Shown here piece after piece: positions 24,459 to 34,694 of a DNA stretch of 64,000 nucleotides (its first letter is position 1; the number at the start of each line of letters is the position of its first letter). Below the pieces are notes generated by a model. That model was not told the origin of the DNA. It worked only from the letters and a program-made list of their open reading frames with translations, and searched no databases. The position numbers and the translations under genes were made by a program. Source of the DNA: Drosophila persimilis (lineage: Eukaryota; Arthropoda; Insecta; Diptera; Drosophilidae); assembly GCF_003286085.1 (NCBI RefSeq), contig NW_020825298.1:868001-932000 (forward strand). Direction: 5' to 3'.

Positions 24459-25843
24459 CTACAATTGCTCTTCCTCGATCTGCAGGTCTGTGGTGAAGAC
24501 GTACATGTCCCGCCGTCTGGCGAACAGCAGCTCCTCTGAACGCCTGGGATGCGTGGCCAGGGAGTGTACCACTCCACCATTGTCACCTGAAATAAAAATA
24601 TTTACAATGAATTTCATGAAGGATGCTCAGCCCAAAGATGGGATAGATAGTTTTCTTAGTCATAGATAGATGTAGTTATTTTGATATCATGAGATATTTC
24701 GATCAAATTTGGTTAAGATTTTGAAATTGTTGGATTGGATTCCTTAATTATACCAAGTTGTTCAACGAAGTTGTTTTTACAAAACTGATATATCCTATGG
24801 TAAGTAGAATCCTATATGCAGCCGAGAGTACAAGATATGTACGCTGGATGAAAAAGGACAGACAGACCACAGAGACCCATCAATCTACACGTCTGTAGAA
24901 ATACATGAAATACACATTTCTTCCTTACTTATGCGTATCCTCTGCAAGACTTTTCCCTCCAGCAGATCCCAGATGTAGGCATCCCCGGCGCTGGAGCCGG
25001 CCACAATGTGCGCATCATTGGCCAGGATGCCGCATTCTATGTGATAGTCATCCGCCCGGTGTCCTTTATATTCGGACAGCAGTCCTCCCGTCTCACAGTC
25101 GATCAGACGCACCACACTGTCCTGACAGCCTGCGACAAGGCACTGCTCGTCCTGTGTTTTGGCCAAGTAGGTGACGGGTTCCCCGATCTTGTCGCAGGTC
25201 ATCTCTCCCACACGTATATCGTAATGTCGGATGCAGCCGTCCAGCGAGGCGGCATAGATCTTATTTTCATTGGTCAGAACGGTGGTGATGCAATCGCGGG
25301 CGTCCTTCATGACCTGGACGGGATCTAGGCGGCGGGTGCGTATGTCCCAGCACATGACGGCATTGTCGCGACCACCAGAAATGGTTATGGAAGAGTCCTC
25401 ATTGAAGCAGACGCAACGGACGCCACCAGCATGGGAGCGCAGACGGCGAACAGGTGTTCCTAAAGGCGAAAATCTGTGGAGTTGAGTGCATTTCTGATGA
25501 AAATTTACATGAAAACTCGTACCTGTGGAAACATCCCAGTAGATTATGCTCTTATCCAAGCTGGAAGAGACAATGTAGCTGCTATCGCAGCTGCCAGCCA
25601 CATCTGTTACCTCGTCGGCATGGCCTCCATAGGTCTTTAGGAGTAATCCAGTGGCAGGATTCCAAAGTTTGATCTTCTTGTCAGAGCCGCAAGACATGCA
25701 GTAAGAGCCGTCCACTGGAATCATCACATCAAACGTATGCCCTTTGTTCATCATATCAACTCACCATTATAGCGCACGGCACGCACTGCACCCTGTTGGC
25801 AGTCTATAGTTGTTTTGCAGTGGTAATTGGCAAAAACCGGCAT
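24459..25843 (-). CDS. Wdr83: WD40 protein, WDR83/MORG1 orthologue
   Basis: Seven-bladed WD40 scaffold. In other animals WDR83 organises MAPK signalling modules and is also found with the spliceosome. Coding exons on the minus strand are 25843-25765, 25714-25523, 25459-24929 and 24586-24459; the phases fit and yield 309 residues, close to the usual 315. The start MPVFANYHCKTTIDCQQGAV matches the family opening (KTIDCKQGAVRAVRFN). WD repeats are clear: CGSDKKIKLWNP, SSSLDKSIIYWDVSTG, SGGRDNAVMCWDIRTRR, AASLDGCIRHYDIRVG and AGSSAGDAYIWDLLEG. The third intron (342 bp) contains a decayed repeat with a GGACAGACAGACC tract. Divergent from the Mnn1 side, with a motif 1-like promoter just upstream. 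Confidence 0.9.
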
Positions 25844-25880
25844 TGTTTTATTTTGTTTTTAGCTTTTGTTTACAAAAGAT

Positions 25881-25974
25881 CAGAGTGACCGCGGATTTAT
25901 CGTTGAAACATACCGTCCGGTCCAACCCTCAAAAATATATTAAAAATGCCGTCTCTTTTCAAAAATATACCGAC
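25881..25974 (-). promoter_or_regulatory. WDR83 promoter region with motif 1-like and motif 7 elements
   Basis: On the minus strand CGGTCACTCTG (25891-25881) differs by one base from Ohler motif 1 (YGGTCACACTR). At 25963-25974 the reverse of motif 7 (KTYRGTATWTTT) is matched exactly. The block at 25881-25939 closely resembles the Sem1 promoter module in the opposite orientation. Confidence 0.6.
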
Positions 25975-26040
25975 GAATTATACATATTTCTCGATTTTGA
26001 TCTTCCGTTGAATTTTCTCAGCTATATAGAACTTTCAGCC

Positions 26041-26148
26041 ATGCCCACAGAATTTTATCCGATTAATGAATCTTTTTTCTACTTGGCTGGTTTAATTTTA
26101 ACACTCGCTTTTATTGGATTCCTTTATAAAGTTAAAAATAAAATTTAA
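26041..26148 (+). CDS. Possible 35-residue single-pass membrane smORF
   Basis: ATG at 26041 opens a 35-codon frame beginning MPTEFYPINESFFYLAG. A run of about 18 hydrophobic residues (LAGLILTLAFIGFLY) and a basic tail KVKNKI follow, the plan of a tail-anchored or single-pass micropeptide. It lies between the divergent WDR83 promoter and the Mnn1 promoter. I do not recognise a family. The codons are AT-rich, unlike the neighbouring genes, and the frame is open upstream of the ATG as well, so it may be chance or an upstream ORF of Mnn1. Confidence 0.25.
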   Translation: MPTEFYPINESFFYLAGLILTLAFIGFLYKVKNKI

Positions 26149-27471
26149 TAGATTAGAGAAATTGACAAAATATACCATTATATACCGATATACCATAAAG
26201 GCACTAACGCAACTGGAAAATACCCATAGTAAAAATACCAGCATTAGCTGAGTTTCGGCCCCTTTGCAGCACTATCGTTGGAATTTTCGGCACGTGTCGG
26301 GTGTGCACACACTCTGCTGCAAAAAGGTAAACACAACGCAATAAACGGAATTTTTATTTACGCACTCGAACAAAATAAGCAATAAAATCGAAACGAATTG
26401 GCGGCAAATCAAGTGTGTTTTAATAGTTAAGCAAATGTTCAATGATTTCATGCAGGATTCATATATATTTCTTGCTAATTGAGGAACTGCGTGTCAAGTG
26501 TAAATTACTAGTGGGCGGGGGTGGCGGCGGTGCAGAGCATTAACCAACAAAAAAAAATAAAATAAAAAGAAGTGTGTGGTGGAGGAGGAGGAGGAGGAGA
26601 CAAGAGCAGGTCAAAGCAAACGAAACGCATGTCAAGCGCGACAACCTGCCCAAAAGCCGATTTCTGATGACGTGGGCTGCAAAACGAAGGACAGCCAGCA
26701 GTCAAGCGACGACGACAGGATATACACATATTTTCCAGTGCACACACACGCACACAAAAACACACATATACAGGAGTATGCAACGCAGCAAACCAGTTGT
26801 TGTTGCCAATAAGTGCATAAAGTGAGCGAAAATCCTGCTTCCAGAATAACTGCACAGCAGAAGAGGAAGAGGAGAGAAGCAAGAACAGAAGCATGGTATA
26901 AAGGTGCATATCTGGAGAGGAGCTAAGAAAAGTTAAGAATAAGTGCATACCAGGAGGAGAAGGTAAGGCATAACTGCACACAAGAAGAGAGCAGAGAGAG
27001 AGAGAAAGAGAGAGACAAGGAGTGCAAACACCTGAAGAAGAGCGAAGAGAGGCCAGGAATAAAGTGCACAATCACACACACACACACTTACGGAAAAGGA
27101 GCAAACACAGGCAAACACTAACAAAAAAGCACAAAAAAAAAACAACCCGAGAGAAAAAGTACAAGAAAAAGGGCCCACGGACACGACGACACAAGGTGGA
27201 AAAGTAAAAAAGTTGTTTGTCAACTTGTTGGTCGCTCAAATGTGGCAGCCACAACGAGTGGCTGCTGGCTGGCTGTACAGCTACCAAGTGGAATCCCAAT
27301 CCGATACCGAAACCGAAACCGTCGCCGATTCCCGATCCTCGAGTCATTTCAAAGGCAGCAACGCCTGCGGCTAGATCGAAACAGGCAACAGGCTTACTCG
27401 CACTCGCTCCGCTCCCCCTTTGGTAACACCCACGCGCAGCAACAGCTCCCGCCCACCCCCTCGGCCGCACC
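26149..27471 (+). promoter_or_regulatory. Mnn1: Mnn1 promoter and 5' leader region
   Basis: The start has several motif 7-like AATATACC repeats (26165-26200). An E-box CACGTG lies at 26291-26296. The rest is purine-rich, CA-repeat-bearing leader with no coding exon. The transcription start is probably near 26.2-26.4 kb, but a 5' UTR intron cannot be excluded. Confidence 0.4.
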
Positions 27472-30316
27472 ATGTCAACGGTCACGCGGAGCGCCAGCGC
27501 CAGCCCCATGGCTCTCAATGGCATCATCGACGCCAGTCTCTTTCCGCTGAGGTCCACCGCGGACGTAGTGAATTTGTTCCGTCGTTCCCTCACCACCGGT
27601 ATTGAGCCCGATCTGACCCTGCTCTCCATTGTGGTGGGGTATATCGAGCTCTCGCTGACCACGGGAGAGGCGGCGTCTCAGGCGGCCGCCGCAGCCGCTG
27701 CCGCCGCCGCTGCTGCAGCAGCTGACATGACGCAGACAGCGACAGGTGCGTACCCCTGTACCGTTAGCGGGTGAAACAGCAGAAGCAACGGAAACCAATT
27801 AAAACGGTAGTTTAACCCTCAGCTCAGTCGAAGGAGCGTTCTAAGTAAGACAGTGCGGTTCAGAAGTGTAGGGTTTTCGCAGAAGTATATTTATCGATGA
27901 TTCTTTTCTGTAATATTCGGGAATTCGGGAGGATGAAATTTTGATGAAACCTATACTAGATCAGTCTTTAAATGATGAAACGCACTGTCATTACACTCTC
28001 AAGGGTTCTGTTTTAAGTGGTTTCCGTTGTACCTATTGTATGGTCAAGAAAACTTAGTTAATCGATATACTCACTGACAGGCGGTAGCGACGTGATCATG
28101 GGCAACAGCGTTCCCTTCCCGGTGGTGACCCACGAGCTGATTGCGGGCCTGTACAAGAAGTTCCAGACAATCCTATCGGTGGTGGAGAAGCCAAAGCCAC
28201 ACCGACAGGCCACGCGCGAGATCATCAAGAAGGTGTCGGACGTTATATGGAACTCGCTGATCCGCAGCAGCTACAAGGATCGGGCCCACTTGCAGAACCT
28301 CTACAGCTATCTGTCGGGCAACAAGCTGGACTGTTTCGGTGTGGCACTTGCCGTGGTAGCCGGCTGTCAACTGCTGGGTTACAAGGATGTGCGCTTGGCC
28401 ATCTCCGAGGACCATGCCTGGGTGGTGTTTGGGCAGAAACGGGTGGAGACCATCGAGGTGACGTGGCACGGCAAGGGCAGCGAGGACAAGCGGGGCCAGG
28501 ATATACGCCCTGGGATCGAGTCGGGCTCTTGGCTCTATCTCGGTGGCCTGGCGGTGGTCTGCGAGCGTGGCATGGAGGTGGCGGCCATCTGTGCCGCTCT
28601 CAACATCTCTCTGACAGCCAACAGCGATTGCGTGGAAGTGGCCGATCTGCAGCAGCAATTGCTGTGGCTCCTCTACGACCTGGGACATCTCAAGCGGTAT
28701 CCCATGGCCTTGGGTACACTCGGCGAACTGGAGGAGATCCATCGGACGCATAGCAGCATCACCTGCGAGCAGCTCTACCGCGAGGCTATCGACTCGGCGC
28801 GGACGCACTACCGCAACCACCATGTCTATCCGTACACGTATCAGGGCAACTACTACAACCGTCTGCTCAAGTATCGCGACGCCTTCGCCGCCTGGGCCAA
28901 TGCCGCCGACGTGATCCGCCTGTACACGTACCAGTGCCGCGACGACGAAGAGATCTACAAGGAGCTGCTGGACATTGCCAACGAGCTGATCCCCTATGTG
29001 ATGAAAACGGAGAGCTCAGGCCATTCGGCACGCAGCATTCTGCGGGATGCTGAGGTCTTTGCCAATCTGCTGCGCTTCTACGATGGCATCTGCCAGTGGG
29101 AGGAGGACAGCCTGACTCCCATTCTGCACATTGGCTGGGCCAAGCCACTGGTCAATAATATAACCAAATTTGATTACGATATACGCTCTCAGGTGGTCAT
29201 CAAGATGCCCGAGGATCTGGAGGCTGAGCAGGCACAAGCGGCCGCATTGGAGGCTAAGGAAGCGGCGGCAGCCGCGGCAGCAGCAGCGGCTGCGGCAATG
29301 ATGGCGGCCGGAGCAGAGGCTCTAGAAGGAAATAACAACACCTTGATGAAGAAGGACGAGGTGAGTCAGAGATTATATGTACATTCCAGAGATTTAATTA
29401 TGCATCGAATATAAAATTAAGACAGCTACAAGTATATACCACTCAAAGTCTTCTTGGCTTCCAAAAAACTCTTTTCTAATCACTTTTCTTTTTTCCTCTC
29501 GAATAGAAGACAAAATCTTCAGAGCTGCCGACGACATTGGCTGATCTGACCGCCGCCTGTGGCGAGAAGATACTCAATCCGGACTTTCTGCTTCAGGGCG
29601 GGGGTCAGCCTTTTGCCGAGCAAAAGCAGCAGACATCATTGGGGGACACGGAGAACACAGAGCCCCATAACAACAACAACAATAGCAATAGCAATAACAA
29701 CAATCACCATAATGCTGAGAAGGAGGCTACAAAAACTACAACTGCAGCAACAGCAACAACAACAACCACAGCATCAGTAACCACTAGCAATGGAGGCAGT
29801 ACAAGCAGCAGCAGCAGTCACTGCCACTCCGTTGCCATCCAGTTACCAGTTACTAGTGAGGCAAGCCATCATGCTGGCCAAACCCAAACCCAAATCCAAA
29901 TTCAACAACCACAGCACAAAGAAGCTAAGCCAGAGCCAGAGGCGACTGCACCCGATGACTATGATCCCTTTGAGATAATGCTTAAACGTCCGGTGATTGC
30001 GCTGTACAGCCAAAAGATGAAGGGCCTCAAGGATCTGCTGCTGGCCGAGAAGCTCAATACGCACGCCATATCGCTGCAGGTCACGGCCCAGTCGGTGGCC
30101 TCGCGGAAGGTGCGGGGCGTGGCCGAGAAGCAGTCGGCGGCGACCATATCTGCCACCATCACGGTTGCATCATCATCGTCGTCCACAGAGGGTGGTGTCG
30201 GGGGTGGATCTGGATCTGGAGGCAGTGGATCTGCAGGAGGGGCCTCTCTCGGGGCCTCATCGCCAGGCGGGGATTCAATAGCCGCCTCGCGGCCGAAGAG
30301 AACGCGTCGCGAGTAA
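27472..30316 (+). CDS. Mnn1: Menin (multiple endocrine neoplasia 1 homologue)
   Basis: Nuclear scaffold that binds the trithorax/MLL methyltransferase complex and transcription factors. Coding exons are 27472-27745, 28081-29360 and 29507-30316; phases fit and give 787 residues. Menin signatures are clear: EPDLTLLSIVVGYIELSLT, then VKKVSDVIWNSL-like IIKKVSDVIWNSLIRSSYKD, SEDHAWVVFG, VTWHGKGSEDKRGQ, LLWLLYDLGHLKRYPMALG and LRFYDGICQWEEDS. The C-terminal block YSQKMKGLKDLLLAEKLN is also conserved. Fly-specific additions are about 15 alanines in exon 1, a second Ala-rich run before the last intron, and a long Asn/Thr/Ser/Gln-rich insert in exon 3. The Gly/Ser-rich tail ends KRTRRE. Confidence 0.96.
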
Positions 30317-32160
30317 ACTTTGTTGTCCTGTATCTATGTAATGCAGAAAAAACCTTTATTATCCATATTCGAGTATATACATAGCATACATATGTACATA
30401 GGATGTATGCCTGTATGTCATATTTTTGATGTTCGATGTGTATTTATGTAGTTCGTAAGCGCAAAAGAAATCCGTTAGAGAACGCCTAGCGTTTTAAAAG
30501 CAATATAAAAAAAAACTAAAAAACTTAAAGGCAACAAACAAAATTGTAAAAGGATTAAACCCTATAGACCGATCCAGACAGATCCATTAACAGACGATCC
30601 ACACATAGACACACACAAAATGAAGCAAGCACTTGAAACGATATAAGCTATGCTAAGTATTTATAATGTATTTTTAGCTGTTATACTTTTACTCTTTGTA
30701 TTTATTGCTATCTATCTCTCGTATCCCCCACTTCCTGCAGATTTGTATGTTTTATTGATTGTTTAAGCGTAACTTTATTGGTGCTCTACTTTGAAAACGA
30801 GAAACAGAAAACAGAAACAATATATATTTATGTATTTACTTGAATGCATTTTATTGAGGCTAAGCTGTTTGATTTTTCACTCTACAAATGTACTATGTAT
30901 ATCCCTCCCCCCACGCCCTGTACTGTACTATATAAGGATGGAACATACACATATAAGTTTTTTTTTTTTTGTTCAAAACTTTGTTACACACAAGAAACAG
31001 AAAGATGACCGGAATAGAAAACCGAAAGAAATAATACATATTTAACACTTCCTCTCTATATGTGATACAACACTTTTTCTAGAAAAGCTTTCATATTATA
31101 TCTTATAAACCTACTACTACATAGAATATACCTAAATCACACTCCCCCACCCCACTTGAAACACAGACAGACACACACACAACAGTCCTGCTGTCCAGGC
31201 GCACTTGTTTTAGGGATATACTCATATCCCGTCTATAGATATATAATATCCCTGTACTTCTTCAGCCTCCCCCCCAACCACCAAACCCCTCACCCTACCC
31301 TCCCAATCGCCCAATTAGCAAACGCAATTATGAAGCATGTCAAAATGTAATTCACAAATTGGAGCTTGTAACAAATTGTTAAATGATGATAATAATTGCA
31401 TTCAATTCGATTTTGATTTGATTTGTGCGTAGAGCATCTGTGATGAATAATAATGTTTAGAGACAGCGTGAGAGAGAGAGAAAAGTGAGAGATGGCCAGC
31501 CCGAACACACAAAAACTGAACAACAATATAACTAATCAATGTATGGTGTTTTATTCCTCATATACGAGTATATTGTACAACAAACAACACATTACACAAA
31601 ATCAAAAAAACAAAAAGTAAAAATAATGAAAACTATTTAATTATGTAGATGCAGATGCGCAGCAAAACTAAATGTTAAATGTTGAACTACCAGTTATATT
31701 AATGTAAAACTAGATACTTAAACAAACAAACAAGACGATACAAAGGATTATATACTATACTATATATACTATATATTTTGGCATACAAAATTTGTAACTT
31801 TAAGTGATGGAAATGTCAGATCAGATGAGAGGAGAAATGGTTTTTGATTTTCTTTACATTTTGGCCAGCACAAAATCCCGATAACGAAAGTTCGCTATGC
31901 AACAAATCAAACAATGCAGCAAACCGGAACAACCACAATATAGAAACATACATATATAAACGTATACATACATATATATTTATAAATGTTAAAGTAACAT
32001 CAATTTTTCGCTCTAATTGTTTTAAAATAGCCAACAACAACAGCAGCCATTGCTCGAGGAACAGTTTAAATTATATGTAGTCTAAAATCCAAATGCTCAA
32101 TAACCCTTTTAGCTTGAAAGTCAAATAGCCACAAGTCAGAATGTTATAAAACAATAAAAT
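30317..32160 (+). other. Mnn1 3' UTR and AT-rich intergenic sequence
   Basis: AT-rich with many TATACATA runs and pyrimidine tracts and no coding signal. A good AATAAA at 32153 could be the distal poly(A) signal, giving a 3' UTR of about 1.8 kb. Nothing else is recognised. Confidence 0.5.
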
Positions 32161-32535
32161 CATAAAAAAAATTTGTATTTTTGAAGTGCACTTTATTTGG
32201 CGGTAAGTTCGTTTTTGATCTTTTCGATAACCGAATTATCGAGTCGATGTTTGTAATTACATAGACATGTAGTTACTATGTAAGCAATTTGTAGTTAGCG
32301 TGTAGTTACCATGTAAGGATATTAATTTAGTGGAAATTGCTTAAATTTATTTTACAATCAAATCCAAAAAAAGCAACCGATCCAATAAAAGCAAGTATTT
32401 AAATTAAGCCAGTCAAGTAGGAAATTGATTCATCAATCGTATAAAACTATGTGGGCATGGCTAAATGTTCTTTATAGCTGGGAATATTCGACGGAAAATC
32501 AAAATTGAGGAATATGTATAATACAACTTGAGGTC

Positions 32536-32636
32536 GTCAGTATATTTACGGTATATTTTCAAAGTAAGAATGTATGTTTCGGTATATTTTTGAGGGTCGG
32601 ACCGTATATGCTATCGAAATATCCGCGGTCACACTG
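32536..32636 (+). promoter_or_regulatory. Sem1: Sem1 core promoter with motif 7 (twice) and motif 1
   Basis: Two exact Ohler motif 7 sites (GTCAGTATATTT at 32536, TTCGGTATATTT at 32578) precede an exact motif 1 (CGGTCACACTG at 32626-32636). This arrangement is typical of constitutive fly promoters that bind M1BP. The Sem1 start codon is 86 bp further on. Confidence 0.75.
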
Positions 32637-32721
32637 CCAGTGACTCGGCATCAAAACAGCATCGAAAAAAAAAATCGAAAATTTTATTTTGAAATAAAGA
32701 GAAATATCTAGAGAAGAGAAA

Positions 32722-33028
32722 ATGTCGGCACCCGATAAGGAAAAGGAGAAAGAGAAGGAGGAGGCCACCAACAAGGGCGAGGACTTGGGTCTGCTCGAGG
32801 AAGACGACGAGTTCGAAGAGTTTCCGGCTGAAGGTGAGACCGCCGCTTTTGGCTTCCATTCCATTCCAGAGCAGCAATTGCAAAAACATTGTTATTGCAG
32901 ACTTCCGTGTCGGCGACGACGAGGAGGAGCTCAACGTGTGGGAGGACAACTGGGACGATGATAACGTGGAGGATGACTTCAGCCAGCAGCTGAAGGCGCA
33001 TCTGGAGAGCAAGAAAATGGAAACATAG
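32722..33028 (+). CDS. Sem1: Sem1/DSS1, small acidic 26S proteasome lid subunit
   Basis: Intrinsically disordered acidic protein that stabilises the proteasome lid and, in other animals, BRCA2 and the TREX-2 complex. Exons 32722-32833 and 32901-33028 join in phase to give 79 residues, within the family's 70-89. After a Lys/Glu-rich start come the two hallmark acidic-aromatic patches, [15 protein letters not shown] and [16 protein letters not shown], and then the C-terminal helix [11 protein letters not shown]. The intron of 67 bp falls between the patches. A poly(A) signal lies at 33097, so its transcript end overlaps the end of Nuf2 on the other strand. Confidence 0.96.
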
Positions 33029-33096
33029 TCCATCCAGCCAACCCTTTTCCCGCGTTCGTACCTAACCATCAAAACGAGCAAATCGGTTAAATTTAG

Positions 33097-33102
33097 AATA
33101 AA
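33097..33102 (+). terminator. Sem1: Sem1 poly(A) signal
   Basis: AATAAA 69 bases past the Sem1 stop. Cleavage 15-25 bases later would fall at or inside the last codons of Nuf2 (stop at 33112-33114, minus strand). Confidence 0.7.
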
Positions 33103-33111
33103 ATCAATATA

Positions 33112-34441
33112 TTAAGTGGATTTTCCGTTTTTGCCAAGTTCCAGAAACATCTCTTCAATCATTTTGCCCATTAGTTCTTGTTCTTGTAATTGTCTCTGCA
33201 ATGCTTCCATGTTCTTGGTTCGCTCTTCCTCAGTTTTTTTCTGCTCCTCAAAGGCGGTCTTTCGCGCATCGATTTGCTGCTGGAGCTTTTGGCACTCCTC
33301 ATCGTACTTGTGCTTGCATATTTGGAACTGCTCGGCGGACTGCTGGAGCTCCACGTTGTTGGTCTCAATTTCGTTGAGGATCTTCTGATTCTGGGCCTCC
33401 AGGGCTGACAGCTGCTTCTCTACGAGCTCCTGCTGCTTGAGGTTCTCCTTGTACTCGTCCAAACAATTGGACGGCAGCACTTCCAAGGCCTTCTCTATCT
33501 CATTGACCATATTCAGATTGGTTTCTATTTGATGGCGTTGATCGTTGAAGACTTTTTCCTGGCCGGCCAACTCATCCTTGCAATTCTCTATATCTTGTGA
33601 AATGTCTTCGATTTGCCTGCAAGGGTTGTTGCATAAAGAGATTGACTTCAGCTTTTGATATGGTTAAGAACTTACTTCTTTAGAGTCAGCACCTCGTCAT
33701 CCTCCACGACCAGCTGCTCCCAGTGGCGGATCTGATTGGTGAGCTCTGTATGCTGGTTCTCCAGCGAATCCATTTCTAATCTCTGTTCGGCACATGTCTT
33801 GTTATCTTTGGCCACCTCGGCTTGAGCCCTGGGCAGCTCCTCGTGCAACTCGTTTATGGAGGCTTGGCAGTTTTCAATATCTGTTTTAACAGTGGCTGCT
33901 TTCTCTTTTCGATTCTCCAACTGACAGCGCTTGGATGTGATTTCAGCGATGAGGGCTTCCCGCGTTTTAATACTCTCCTCGACGGGCATCAGAACCGACC
34001 TCTTAAACATTTTGTAGTAGGCCAAGTAGTTGAACAGGGGATCTAGTGTTTTGATTGTCTTCTTTGGAGCTAAAAGACCGAAACGTAGATAGAGAGAACT
34101 GTTGTTTGATGCACAGCCTCGTGATTACCTGGCCTGATAATGTCCAGGTATGTGTACGTCTTGTTGGGAAAAGTGACTTGCACTATCCGCTCCACTTGGC
34201 GGCACAGCTTGATCAGGAAGACGCGCTTCTCCCGCGACGTATCAGTGCTCTCGTTGTCAACATTGAATGGTGGGTCCACACGAAGTCCAAAGCAGCGCAA
34301 ATAGTGAACATAGACTTTGGTGAGGAAAGCCTCTGTCGGGTTGGCGAGGTCGCTGGGGCGTATGTGCAGATCCGGCAGCAGGGTGTTTCCTTGCTGGATC
34401 ACCATTTCCATCTCGTCGGTTATTGTCGGGTTTTTGGCCAT
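33112..34441 (-). CDS. Nuf2: Nuf2, kinetochore NDC80-complex subunit
   Basis: Partner of Ndc80 in the complex that attaches kinetochores to spindle microtubules. Minus-strand exons 34441-34129, 34069-33676 and 33616-33112 join in phase to 403 residues, near the length of fly Nuf2. The N-terminal calponin-homology region begins MAKNPTITDEMEMVIQQ and continues through LPDLHIRPSDLANPTEAFLT and the conserved LDPLFNYLAYYKMFKRSV. From about residue 140 the protein is almost entirely heptad-rich coiled coil to the end (GKNGKST). It shares a 253-bp divergent promoter with the dynein-tail gene and is convergent with Sem1 (83 bp between stop codons). Confidence 0.93.
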
Positions 34442-34694
34442 ATTTGCTTAAATTAAATTTAAAAAATTAAAAAGGGACGCCAAAACAAATCTGGCGATCA
34501 GTGTGAACAAGTGTGGCCGTGTGACAAATACTGCCAATGAAATATACCGCATTCGGTATTTTTCCCAAGATGGCTATTTTAGCGCCAAAGTTATTGGAAT
34601 ATGCTGCAACCCCCAAGTAACGGTTACGCATTTTGTGTTGCCATGGCTGATTTTCTTTGTTTATTTTGCATAAAAACCCATAGTTTTCGCGAAA
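34442..34694. promoter_or_regulatory. Shared divergent promoter of Nuf2 and the dynein-tail gene
   Basis: An exact motif 7 (TTCGGTATTTTT) lies at 34552-34563, with a near match on the other strand immediately before it (AAATATACCGCA). CAGTGTGAAC near 34498 is a partial reverse motif 1. This resembles the constitutive promoters of the neighbouring genes. Confidence 0.55.

Noticed and set aside
28173-28823. 216-codon minus-strand open frame
   Set aside because: It lies wholly opposite the menin coding exon, whose GC-rich third positions keep the antisense frame open.
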